Assembly (NCBI RefSeq): GCF_002017865.1
Contig: NZ_MTJN01000002.1
Coordinates: 372,001-436,000, forward strand
DNA length: 64,000 nucleotides
Reading direction: 5' to 3'
Origin: Rhodoferax fermentans
Lineage (GTDB): Bacteria > Pseudomonadota > Gammaproteobacteria > Burkholderiales > Burkholderiaceae_C
This document shows, one piece after another, positions 44,173 through 50,747 of the stretch. The notes under the pieces were generated by a model, which made no database searches, was not told where the DNA came from, and saw only the letters and a list, made by a program, of their open reading frames with translations. The first letter of the stretch is position 1. Each line of letters opens with the position of its first letter. Position numbers and translations under genes: made by a program.

Positions 44173-44199
44173 TGGTTCCCCGTAGAGGAATCGAACTGG
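44173..44199 (-). repeat. tRNA 3'-end-like sequence inside the element
   Basis: TGGTTCCCCGTAGAGGAATC, then GAACTGG. Read on the minus strand it ends TTCGATT-CCTCT-ACGGGGA-A-CCA: T-loop, T-stem 3' half, acceptor 3' half, discriminator and CCA. The 5' half of the T-stem does not pair, as expected when only the 3' part of a tRNA was carried in by recombination. It differs from tRNA-Leu(UAA) at 7 of 27 positions. Confidence 0.5.
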
Positions 44200-44298
44200 C
44201 TAACAGCCATTGCCATCCAAGGTGGCGGGTACCGCTTTTGGTCCCGTTGTCTTCGCCGCTCATCCCGGCGCGGTGGCTTTTTGCGCATGGTGGTGTCC

Positions 44299-44739
44299 TC
44301 AAAAGTGGGCGGGCTTGCCGTTGAAGTGGTCTAGAAGGTCTTGCTGTTGGTGCGCTGGCACTGCCAGCACGTCTAGGCGCATTTGCTCGCGGGCGGTTGC
44401 GCTGTCGTTGAACTGATCACAGCGGCGCATGGCAGCCGCTATCGCTTCATTGGCCAGGCGCATGGCAGCAAAGGAAAGTTGCGAGTTGCGCGGGGTAGCA
44501 AACGCAACTCGCAACTCATCGTCTGAATCGCCTTGAGTTGCGCCTGTTTTTGGTGCCTGTTGCGCCCTTGTTGCGATGGCTGTTGCGCCCAAAACCCTTA
44601 CTTCTTGCGGGTTTGCGGGGTGTTGTTGCGCTTGGGTTGCGATGCCTGTTGCGCTGTTTTCTGTCAGAGTTGCGGGTTGCGTTTGCTTAGGTGCGCAACT
44701 CGCAACTGTTGCCTTCAGTTGCGTTCTGAGTCCCATCAT
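44299..44739 (-). CDS. Hypothetical protein of the replication module, containing a CGCAAC array
   Basis: A 146-residue protein overlapping the helicase gene by 4 nt. The first 85 residues are Gln/Ala/Thr-rich and low in complexity (ATGIATQAQQHPANPQEV, AIATRAQQAPKTGAT) because their DNA is packed with CGCAAC repeats. The C-terminal part (AMRLANEAIAAAMRRCDQFN, then EQMRLDVLAVPAHQQQDLLD) is ordered and helical. It may be an accessory replication protein carrying the origin within its gene; inference. Confidence 0.55.
   Translation of the reverse strand: MMGLRTQLKATVASCAPKQTQPATLTENSATGIATQAQQHPANPQEVRVLGATAIATRAQQAPKTGATQGDSDDELRVAFATPRNSQLSFAAMRLANEAIAAAMRRCDQFNDSATAREQMRLDVLAVPAHQQQDLLDHFNGKPAHF
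44477..44516. repeat. Perfect 14-bp inverted repeat within the CGCAAC array
   Basis: AGTTGCGAGTTGCG at 44477-44490 and CGCAACTCGCAACT at 44503-44516, 12 bp apart. About a dozen more GTTGCG/CGCAAC copies follow up to 44725. It is adjacent to the helicase gene and is a candidate replication origin. Confidence 0.6.
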
Positions 44740-45740
44740 TTGCCCTCCGGTTGCACATCACCAAGCTCACGCGCTTTGCGCATATGGCGGCTGACGTTGC
44801 TCTTGTTCAGTTCAAGTTCGTTGGCAATTTCTGATTGACTCAGGCCTTCTTTGGCCAGCGCCACCACGCGGTCATAGGTCGAGGCTTCCACCGTGCGGTA
44901 AGTCCAGGTAGCCCTGTCGTCTGTGCCGCCTAGCTGCAGTTCCAGACTTTCAACAGCGTCACCTGTCAGAGCGCGCGATTTGGTGAACTCGCTGACAAAG
45001 ACCGCGCCTTGAGTCGGGTCGTAGTCTTTGGGGCGGCTCAGGCCGATCACCACGTCGAGCAAGTCCTCGCGTTTGCTGGTGCCGCGTTGCTGGCCGCCCT
45101 TGCCAGCGTGATGCACCATAACCACTGCGATGCCGCGCCTTCTTAGGCTCAGAATCCAATCCGCGATAGGCAGCCAGGACTCAGCCTCGTTTTCGCGTCC
45201 TGAGCGTGCCCAGCAACTCAAGTTGTCAACAAAAACCACTTCGGCATCCTGAATCATGTGATCAATCGCTGCTTGTCCCTCCAACGTGGAAACGTCAGGC
45301 ATCAATCTGCCCTCGGGCAACAAATCCGGCGTAAAGACGCGCAAATAACCCGGCTCAGGCTCCACGTCAGGGCAGTGCATCAGTAGGCGCTGTTGCATCA
45401 CGCCACCGGGCAGTTCACCGTCAAGGTAAAGCACCTTTCTGGCCTTGGGTGCGCTCCACTTCGCAAACGCGCCGCCTGTCGCCACTGCATACGCAACACT
45501 CAGGGCAAAGTGGGTTTTGCCGATACCCCGGGCGGCGAAAACCATGCAAAGGTCTTGCGAGTGCAGCCACGGGTCAAGGATCACGTCGCGCATCTTGAAT
45601 TTCATTTGCGCCAGGACGTGCACGTCCATGGCTTCGATGGGCAGCAGCTTTTTCAGTTCGCTGTAGGCGTCGCGCTCAGGCGGCTGATACATGGTCGCTG
45701 CCTTGGCGTCAACTTCGCTTAAGAGAGTGTCGTCAAGCAT
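44736..45740 (-). CDS. RepA-like AAA helicase/ATPase
   Basis: A 334-residue RecA-fold ATPase of the RepA (RSF1010-type hexameric helicase) group. Walker A is in FAARGIGKTHFALSVAYAVA (about residue 70), the DGELP segment and Walker B (VVFVDNLSCW) follow, then VVMVHHAGKGGQQRGTSKRE. A C-terminal helix-turn-helix (EGLSQSEIANELELNKSNVS) follows the ATPase core and could bind the origin array. It is coupled to the primase zinc-finger gene by an 8-nt overlap. The role in replication of the excised element is inferred from the family. Confidence 0.85.
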   Translation of the reverse strand: MLDDTLLSEVDAKAATMYQPPERDAYSELKKLLPIEAMDVHVLAQMKFKMRDVILDPWLHSQDLCMVFAARGIGKTHFALSVAYAVATGGAFAKWSAPKARKVLYLDGELPGGVMQQRLLMHCPDVEPEPGYLRVFTPDLLPEGRLMPDVSTLEGQAAIDHMIQDAEVVFVDNLSCWARSGRENEAESWLPIADWILSLRRRGIAVVMVHHAGKGGQQRGTSKREDLLDVVIGLSRPKDYDPTQGAVFVSEFTKSRALTGDAVESLELQLGGTDDRATWTYRTVEASTYDRVVALAKEGLSQSEIANELELNKSNVSRHMRKARELGDVQPEGK

Positions 45741-46167
45741 GCGTTCTCCCGGTCTGGTCGTTCAGTAGGCCAATGCGCCCGGCTGCCAGGCGTAAGCGTT
45801 CGGTGTCCGCTGGCGTCAACGTGATGCCGCGCAGGTAGTTGGTCAGGGCCACCGCGACAAACAGGCTCTCGCTGGCCAGCAGTTCAAGTGCCTGACTAGC
45901 GGTCAGAAGGTTGGCTATTTTTTTGGGTGCGTTGGCAGGAATATCACGGGGTGGGAATAGGTCGGTCATCTGCAGGCCCATAGCGGCCACCACGTCAGCG
46001 GTTTCGCAACCGCCAAAGCAGTGCAGCAGAACCGCGCCGTCTGGTGTCTCTCTCACGCTCAGGGACGGGCCTTTGTCATCGTGTGCAGGGCAGCGTGCTG
46101 ACCACTGGCCAGGGCGACCGCGACGAACTTTTTCAAGTCGGTCTAGGACGTTTTCAAGCGGGGTCAT
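45733..46167 (-). CDS. Primase-type CHC2 zinc-finger protein
   Basis: A 144-residue protein with a DnaG-like zinc ribbon: WSARCPAHDDKGPSLSV, then VLLHCFGGCE, with ligands C, H, C and C. There is no TOPRIM catalytic domain after it, so it is either a stand-alone template-binding subunit or a shortened primase. The C-terminal 60 residues (LTASQALELLASESLFVAVA) are helical. It is coupled to the helicase. Confidence 0.82.
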   Translation of the reverse strand: MTPLENVLDRLEKVRRGRPGQWSARCPAHDDKGPSLSVRETPDGAVLLHCFGGCETADVVAAMGLQMTDLFPPRDIPANAPKKIANLLTASQALELLASESLFVAVALTNYLRGITLTPADTERLRLAAGRIGLLNDQTGRTHA

Positions 46168-46408
46168 GTTTCACCCCCACTTGTCTAGCAAATTGCGCCA
46201 GGCTGGCCAGATCAGGGCAATGCAGCGTCAGCCCCCAGCGTGAAGCCAAGAACCCTTGACCAAATCGGCTAACGTGGTGGCCTGCCGTTGCCAGTTGCGC
46301 TATTAATTGCGTAGTGCGCTGTTCGAATGTGACTTCTGCAGCGCTGTCGTGTGGTGCCAGTTGTTCAGGCGTGACTAGGCCCGGCATGGTGCCTTGTGTG
46401 GTGGTCAT
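46154..46408 (-). CDS. Small hypothetical protein of the replication module
   Basis: An 84-residue protein from the ATG at 46408 (AGAGG 8 nt upstream). It reads MTTTQGTMPGLVTPEQLAPH... with a helical middle (FEQRTTQLIAQLATAGHHVS) and ends 14 nt inside the primase-like gene. No motif known. Operon position suggests help in replication or its control. Confidence 0.6.
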   Translation of the reverse strand: MTTTQGTMPGLVTPEQLAPHDSAAEVTFEQRTTQLIAQLATAGHHVSRFGQGFLASRWGLTLHCPDLASLAQFARQVGVKHDPA

Positions 46409-46420
46409 AGTGGCCACCTC

Positions 46421-46807
46421 TCAAACCGTCGCCAGTGCGCTTTTGCTGCGCTTGGGTGTACCCGTTGCCGGGGTGTAGGTCTGCGCTGCCTGAGCTGCCA
46501 TCCACTCTCTGATTTGCGAAACTCGCCACGCTGTTACGCGCGTGCTTAGCTTGTGGGGCTTCGGAAAGCGTGAGTCGCGCACCATGCGCCACAGCGTTGG
46601 TGCAGAGAATGGCAGGGGCGCTGTCGAGTTTGGCCGCTTGGGGCTTTGGACTAGATCCGACTCGCGGATGTATGCGCTGTCTGGCAGTCGGTCAAATACT
46701 GCCTGAGCGGGTGCTGTAGTTGCCGCTGGCGTTGGTGCCGTAGGCTTGGTGGGTGCCTTGCCCACCGTGGTGGTGGGTTTGGTTTTGAAGTTGAAACCTT
46801 TTGACAT
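46421..46807 (-). CDS. AlpA-like regulator/excisionase
   Basis: A 128-residue protein. After a Thr/Pro/Ala-rich basic N-terminus (about 45 residues) comes an AlpA/MerR-type winged helix: IRESDLVQSPKRPNSTAPLP, then FSAPTLWRMVRDSRFPKPHK and VTAWRVSQIREWM. AlpA-family proteins turn on integrase or act as excisionase in P4-like elements, so it is a candidate switch for this element. Confidence 0.8.
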   Translation of the reverse strand: MSKGFNFKTKPTTTVGKAPTKPTAPTPAATTAPAQAVFDRLPDSAYIRESDLVQSPKRPNSTAPLPFSAPTLWRMVRDSRFPKPHKLSTRVTAWRVSQIREWMAAQAAQTYTPATGTPKRSKSALATV

Positions 46808-46920
46808 GCTGTCCGTCCTTATGAAGTTGACGGGGTGCAATGTCGTTCTGTTTTGCTATCTTTTTTGCGCATGGCTGGCCAGCCGTTACGCGAAGCCAGC
46901 CATCCGTAGCGCGTAGCGGG

Positions 46921-47511
46921 CTACACGTTTTTTTTCAGTTTCTTATTTATGGCTTCACGGATGATCCGCTCGGGGTCGTTCGATGAGTTGGCTAACTCTA
47001 TAGGCACTTTTTTCATCAGTTTTCGTGCTCTTTCGGTAGCATTCCCGCGCACCATATTTGAGCTTTCTGAAATCGCCCAGGCTTTTAGTCCGGCAGTTTT
47101 TTCCGCCCGCTTATTTCCTCCCGTCTTCCCGCGAATCGATTGCGCTTGACGACTCACACCGTCCTCGTGGATCACGCCAAAAGCCGCCCCTCGGCAAAAA
47201 CCTATCTCTTCTGCCGCTTTAATCAAAAAACGGCTAGAGAATTCGTCACCTTCCTTGATGGCAATTTGCCTCGCTGAAAGGTGGGCAGCTGCAATGCACA
47301 TCGCCTTAATCACATCCTTTGGAACTGTGATTTCCAGACAGTGAATGTGGTCCGCAAATGTTGCGTTGCTTCGATCTATTCCCTCTATAAAAATTTGAAG
47401 CAACCCATTGCAACCAGCATCCGAAAACGCCTTGAAAGGCAATTCAAAAAGCCCAATCCACTCCTCTAGGTTTGACCGAAGATGAGTTGCTTCTTCTTCA
47501 AATTTATCCAT
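46921..47511 (-). CDS. Hypothetical cargo protein, lower GC
   Basis: A 196-residue protein of unknown family (MDKFEEEATHLRSNLEEWIG...). It is more AT-rich than the flanks. A conserved-looking middle (SARQIAIKEGDEFSSRFLIK) and a basic C-terminus (ARKLMKKVPIELANSSNDPE) are visible. It is separated from the replication module by a hairpin (TGGCTGGC...GCCAGCCA, near 46873-46905) and may be independently expressed cargo. Confidence 0.6.
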   Translation of the reverse strand: MDKFEEEATHLRSNLEEWIGLFELPFKAFSDAGCNGLLQIFIEGIDRSNATFADHIHCLEITVPKDVIKAMCIAAAHLSARQIAIKEGDEFSSRFLIKAAEEIGFCRGAAFGVIHEDGVSRQAQSIRGKTGGNKRAEKTAGLKAWAISESSNMVRGNATERARKLMKKVPIELANSSNDPERIIREAINKKLKKNV

Positions 47512-47616
47512 CCCGTCCCCCTACACGCCCCGATAAAGAACCAGCGCCAGCCGGGTCAGGGGTGTCCCGGTTTTCACCATCGGGGATCAGCCGATAGCTA
47601 GGCGTGGTCAAACTGG

Positions 47617-47805
47617 TTAGATGTACGGGTCGAATGCGGCCTGCACGCCTTGAATGCGCTCAATTGCCTGCCGTATCAGGCGCTCACCGCTTTCGCCTTG
47701 ATTTTTGAATGGCAGTTCACGCGCGCCCTCAAGTAATGCAATAACGTCCCATAGTTCATCGCTTTGCGTGTGAACAACGGCGGCCAGCGTGGGTGCATCA
47801 GACAT
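47617..47805 (-). CDS. Small hypothetical protein
   Basis: A 62-residue protein (MSDAPTLAAVVHTQSDELWD...) whose start lies within the last codons of the preceding gene, an 8-nt overlap. It is helical and acidic. No family recognised. The tightly paired layout with 47798 is like that of a toxin-antitoxin pair, but neither protein matches one that I know. Confidence 0.55.
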   Translation of the reverse strand: MSDAPTLAAVVHTQSDELWDVIALLEGARELPFKNQGESGERLIRQAIERIQGVQAAFDPYI

Positions 47806-48040
47806 GGGACACCTCCAGCAGCTTGTCAATTTCTTGTTCGAATGAAATCAAGTTCTTGTTATCTCCAAGCATGTCGAAAATAACGTGGCACAGGATGCGG
47901 GTGTTGTGTAACTCCTCGCGGTCTTTGATGGCGCTGAAGATTGCGTCAGTAAGTGCGAACACTTGCTCTCGCTCCTCCTCCCAGCACTTAAGGATAGTCT
48001 TCGCGGTGTAACTTGCTTGGGTAAGATCCGGGTTAGCCAT
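47798..48040 (-). CDS. Small hypothetical protein paired with the 47617 gene
   Basis: An 80-residue protein from the ATG at 48040 (AAGGATC upstream): MANPDLTQASYTAKTILKCW... It is helical and rich in Glu/Asp, with one Cys-Trp pair. It overlaps the downstream gene by 8 nt, so both are translated together. Function unknown. Confidence 0.55.
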   Translation of the reverse strand: MANPDLTQASYTAKTILKCWEEEREQVFALTDAIFSAIKDREELHNTRILCHVIFDMLGDNKNLISFEQEIDKLLEVSHV

Positions 48041-48127
48041 GATTGATCCTTTCTCGATCATTGTGGTCAGGGGTTGGAAAGTGCGTGAACACTTTCCTGC
48101 CCCGCCTTTTGCCCTGAATAACCAACG

Positions 48128-48343
48128 TCAGGGCTTCGCTGTTTCTATTAAGGATGGTGGTTCGGTTTCCTTTTCCCCATCTATCTTTCCCCTAATCCAT
48201 GGGCCACCGCCAAGGCGTTTAAGCTTGTCCCGTTGCTTTGGCAATAGCTTCACAGTCACGGGCACCATGGCCTCGCCTTCCGGAAGTGGCTTCCGGCCTT
48301 GACCTCTTCCAGGTCCACCACGACCAGTAATTTTCTTTTCCAT
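48128..48343 (-). CDS. Small basic protein, possible ribbon-helix-helix
   Basis: A 71-residue protein from MEKKITGRGGPGRGQGRKPL. A Gly/Arg/Lys-rich N-terminus is followed by a strand (EAMVPVTVKLLPKQRDKLKR) typical of ribbon-helix-helix regulators with a preceding basic arm. It is divergent from the gene at 48452 and may regulate the shared 108-nt region. Confidence 0.6.
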   Translation of the reverse strand: MEKKITGRGGPGRGQGRKPLPEGEAMVPVTVKLLPKQRDKLKRLGGGPWIRGKIDGEKETEPPSLIETAKP

Positions 48344-48451
48344 TTTGTTTATGGTAATACCAAAAACATTAAAAAGCAACATCCAATCGAAAATCTACTT
48401 CAATGATTTCAGGAGGCGGCATAGTTGTGGCAGAACCAACAAGGGACTTCC

Positions 48452-48799
48452 ATGCCATCCAATCTCACTGAACTGCCGGGAAATTTCGACGGGCGTCACT
48501 TTTCAACGTACGTTGATCAAGTTAAAACGCTTCGGCGTTTGAAGCGAGACGACTGTGCTGCAGCACTGCTGTTACGGTTGCTGCCGGTAATAGAGGAAGA
48601 AGCAGTTTCAAGGGGTCCAAGATGGCCAGTTGCGCCGTGGTACTACGAACAGCTGGCAATCATCTACAAGAAGGCTAAGCGGTTTGAAGATGAGGTGGGC
48701 ATTTTGAAGCGCTACGTTGATGCCCACGCATGCATTGAAGAAAAGCCGTTTGAGAAACTTGTTCAGCGGCTACAAAAGGCAGAGTTAGGGCTTCGCTGA
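48452..48799 (+). CDS. Hypothetical protein, the only plus-strand gene of the element
   Basis: A 115-residue protein from the ATG after AAGGGA: MPSNLTELPGNFDGRHFSTY... The middle (WYYEQLAIIYKKAKRFEDEV) resembles one TPR repeat. It runs opposite to all other genes in the element and converges with the integrase 3' end 2 nt away. Function unknown; this position often holds cargo. Confidence 0.6.
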   Translation: MPSNLTELPGNFDGRHFSTYVDQVKTLRRLKRDDCAAALLLRLLPVIEEEAVSRGPRWPVAPWYYEQLAIIYKKAKRFEDEVGILKRYVDAHACIEEKPFEKLVQRLQKAELGLR

Positions 48800-48801
48800 G
48801 A

Positions 48802-50022
48802 TCATGCTTTTTTGAGCTGGATCACGTCCGCCCCAATGCGCAGCTTGTCCAGATAGTCCGCCCACCGCTGCATCATGGCCCGGCGTGCTGGTAGGTGTGC
48901 GGTGCGGTTGTAGGCGCGTCCGTTGGGGTCTTTGACGGCATGGGCCAATTGGTGCTCGATCAGGTCGACCCGTTCCTCTAGAACTTCATCCATGATGGTT
49001 CTGGCCATTGCCCGGAAACCGTGCGCTGTGTGTGTGTCGGTGCCGTAGCCCATCGCTGCCAACGCGCTGTTGATGGTGTTTTCGCTCATGGGACGATCTT
49101 CACTGCGTCCAATGCTGGGGAAAACGTAGCGACGGTGCCCGGTCAGCTTTTTCATGTCCTGCAATACAGCAAGCGCCTGCGTGCAGAGCGGTACCAGGTG
49201 GTCGACATTCATTTTCATTTTGCTGGCCGGGATCACCCATTGCGCCGCGTCCAGATCAAACTCTGCCCACTCTGCCCCGCGCAGTTCGCCGGGTCGGACA
49301 AACAGCATGGGTGACAGTTTCAGCGCCGCAATAACAAAGGGGTGACCGGTGTAGTTGAAGATGCTGCGCATCAGGTCACCGGCCTGCTTGGGGTCTGTGA
49401 TGGCCGCGTAATGTGCTGGCGCGTGTTTGGCCAGCGCACCTTTCAGATCCTGCGTCACGTCACGCTCTGCGCTGCCCGTCGCCACTGCGTAGCGAAACAC
49501 CTGCCCGCAGATCTGCTTGACCCGCTGAACGCTGTCCAGCGCACCCCTGCCCTCCATATGCCGCAAAGCTGCCAGCACGTCACGCGGGCCAATGGATGAT
49601 ATAGCCATGCTGCCAATGTAGGGGAACACGTCCTTTTGCATCCAGGTCGTTACCTTGCCTTGCGTGCTGGCCATGCGGTCAGCTTTGGTCTTGTCCAGCC
49701 ATTCCAGTGCGACACGCTCGAACGTGTTGGCAAGCACTGCCGCCTGCGCTGCCTTAGCTTCCTGTTTTGCTGCACCGGGGTCGACGTTGTGGGCAAGCTG
49801 TTTGCGTGCTGCCTCGCGCCGTTGTCTGGCCACCGACAAGCTGATCTCGGGGTAAGTTCCCAGCGCCAGCGTTTTGCGCTTGTCAGCAAAGCGGTAATCC
49901 ATGCGCCAATACTTGCCAGCCGCCTTGACCAGCAGGTACATGCCGCCACCGTCCGCGTGTTTGTCGCCAGCAGGTGAACCCGTGTACTTCACATTCTTTG
50001 CAAACGTGTCTGTCAGTGCCAT
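48802..50022 (-). CDS. P4-type tyrosine integrase
   Basis: A 406-residue site-specific recombinase. The N-terminal arm-binding DUF4102 domain (MALTDTFAKNVKYTGSPAGD..., YRFADKRKTLALGTYPEIS) is followed by a core-binding region and a C-terminal catalytic domain. Catalytic residues are R in LFVRPGELRGAEW, H-x-x-R in TAHGFRAMA, H in IEHQLAHAV and the Tyr in RAYNRTAHL. This family inserts elements at tRNA 3' ends. It lies 187 nt from the tRNA-Leu 3' end, with repeat sites between. Confidence 0.93.
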   Translation of the reverse strand: MALTDTFAKNVKYTGSPAGDKHADGGGMYLLVKAAGKYWRMDYRFADKRKTLALGTYPEISLSVARQRREAARKQLAHNVDPGAAKQEAKAAQAAVLANTFERVALEWLDKTKADRMASTQGKVTTWMQKDVFPYIGSMAISSIGPRDVLAALRHMEGRGALDSVQRVKQICGQVFRYAVATGSAERDVTQDLKGALAKHAPAHYAAITDPKQAGDLMRSIFNYTGHPFVIAALKLSPMLFVRPGELRGAEWAEFDLDAAQWVIPASKMKMNVDHLVPLCTQALAVLQDMKKLTGHRRYVFPSIGRSEDRPMSENTINSALAAMGYGTDTHTAHGFRAMARTIMDEVLEERVDLIEHQLAHAVKDPNGRAYNRTAHLPARRAMMQRWADYLDKLRIGADVIQLKKA

Positions 50023-50039
50023 GCTGCCCCCAAATTGGT

Positions 50040-50110
50040 GTTTTGACGGTATCTATGTTTGTCGGTATCTACTGGTACCGTCACAAGTACCGTCAAATTG
50101 TCGGTATGTC
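50040..50110. repeat. Right-end array of TACCGTCA/TGACGGTA sites
   Basis: Five related sites occur within 70 bp: TTTTGACGGTATCTATG, TGTCGGTATCTACTGG, GGTACCGTCA, AGTACCGTCAAATTG and TGTCGGTATG. The middle pair (50073-50099) matches the 37339 and 44089 blocks. It lies between the integrase start and tRNA-Leu, the usual place for integrase arm sites. Confidence 0.65.
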
Positions 50111-50141
50111 ATGATACGACGTGAGACCCGATAAGGCAAAG

Positions 50142-50176
50142 AAAAACCCGCTACGCTAGGGAAACGTGCGGGTTTT
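50142..50176 (-). terminator. Terminator after tRNA-Leu(UAA)
   Basis: Stem AAACCCGC/GCGGGTTT with a 16-nt loop and, on the minus strand, a T-run (TTTTTC) after the stem. It sits downstream of the tRNA-Leu. Confidence 0.6.
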
Positions 50177-50208
50177 GAGTCGTTCTGATACGGTGTGAAA
50201 CCGTTAAA

Positions 50209-50301
50209 TGGTGCCCGAGACCGGAATCGAACCGGTACGCCCGTTATTCACGAAGCGGCGGATTTTAAGTCCGATGTGTCTACCTATTTCACCACTCGGG
50301 C
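50209..50301 (-). tRNA. tRNA-Leu (UAA)
   Basis: Acceptor arms GCCCGAG/CTCGGGC with encoded CCA, long variable arm, T-loop GGTTCGATTCC and anticodon loop CTTAAAA (anticodon TAA). The 3' end is the inferred attachment site of the element. Confidence 0.95.
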
Positions 50302-50309
50302 ACGGGTCT

Positions 50310-50347
50310 ATTGTGAAACAAAAAAGCCCCGCACATAGAACTTGCGA
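50310..50347 (-). terminator. Hairpin between tRNA-Cys and tRNA-Leu
   Basis: On the minus strand AGCCTCGC...GCGGGGCT followed by six T residues. It may trim or end transcripts between the two tRNA genes. Confidence 0.45.
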
Positions 50348-50377
50348 GGCTTGCTTGAGCATTATTGAGCCCGTATC

Positions 50378-50451
50378 TGGAGGCGCGACCCAGAGTCGAA
50401 CTGGGCTAGACGGATTTGCAATCCGTTGCATAACCGATTTGCTATCGCGCC
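50378..50451 (-). tRNA. tRNA-Cys (GCA)
   Basis: Acceptor GGCGCGA/TCGCGCC with CCA, T-arm CCCAGTTCGACTCTGGG and anticodon loop ATTGCAAAT with GCA. Confidence 0.95.
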
Positions 50452-50462
50452 AAAACTTTAAC

Positions 50463-50490
50463 AAAAAGGGAAGCGATCGCTTCCCTTTTT
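50463..50490. terminator. Perfect 28-bp palindrome after the tRNA-Gly genes
   Basis: AAAAAGGGAAGCGATCGCTT, then CCCTTTTT. It is a symmetrical terminator-like hairpin between tRNA-Gly and tRNA-Cys. Confidence 0.6.
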
Positions 50491-50497
50491 AAATATC

Positions 50498-50573
50498 TGG
50501 AGCGGGAAAAGAGTCTCGAACTCTCGACCTCAACCTTGGCAAGGTTGCGCTCTACCAACTGAGCTATTCCCGC
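50498..50573 (-). tRNA. tRNA-Gly (GCC), copy 1
   Basis: Acceptor GCGGGAA/TTCCCGC with CCA and anticodon loop TTGCCAA (GCC). Identical in sequence to the gene at 50610. Confidence 0.95.
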
Positions 50574-50609
50574 AAGGATGCGAACAACAAGTCCACATCA
50601 AATAAAAAC

Positions 50610-50685
50610 TGGAGCGGGAAAAGAGTCTCGAACTCTCGACCTCAACCTTGGCAAGGTTGCGCTCTACCAACTGAGCTATTCCCGC
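50610..50685 (-). tRNA. tRNA-Gly (GCC), copy 2
   Basis: Same 76-nt sequence as the copy at 50498, 36 nt upstream of it in the transcript. Tandem tRNA-Gly genes are common. Confidence 0.95.
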
Positions 50686-50747
50686 GTTGCAAGCCCATTA
50701 GTATAAGATAAAAAAGGGCTTGTATGATCTAAAAATTAAAAACTTTG

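Larger units (their letters stand above)
44046..44298. other. Central intergenic region of the element
   Basis: It contains no supported gene. It holds the inverted copy of the 27-bp AGTACCGTCA block (44089-44115), the tRNA-3'-end-like segment (44173-44199), and presumably the promoter of the phage operon. Confidence 0.55.
37264..50229. mobile_element. Integrated element at tRNA-Leu (prophage satellite or decayed prophage)
   Basis: About 13 kb between a partial tRNA-Leu 3' end copy (37264) and the intact tRNA-Leu (50209). It contains a P4-type integrase at the tRNA end, a regulation and replication module (44.3-48.8 kb), and a phage-derived operon (38.5-44.0 kb). No large terminase, portal, major capsid, tail tube or lysis gene is seen. 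Base composition is patchier and lower in GC than the flanks, notably at 46.9-48.5 kb. I infer a satellite that uses a helper, or a prophage reduced by deletion. Whether it can excise is not known. Confidence 0.8.

Noticed and set aside
43680..44288. Extended 202-residue version of the first phage-operon protein
   Set aside because: The extra N-terminus would be translated from the 27-bp repeat block and the tRNA-like segment, and no ribosome site supports it.
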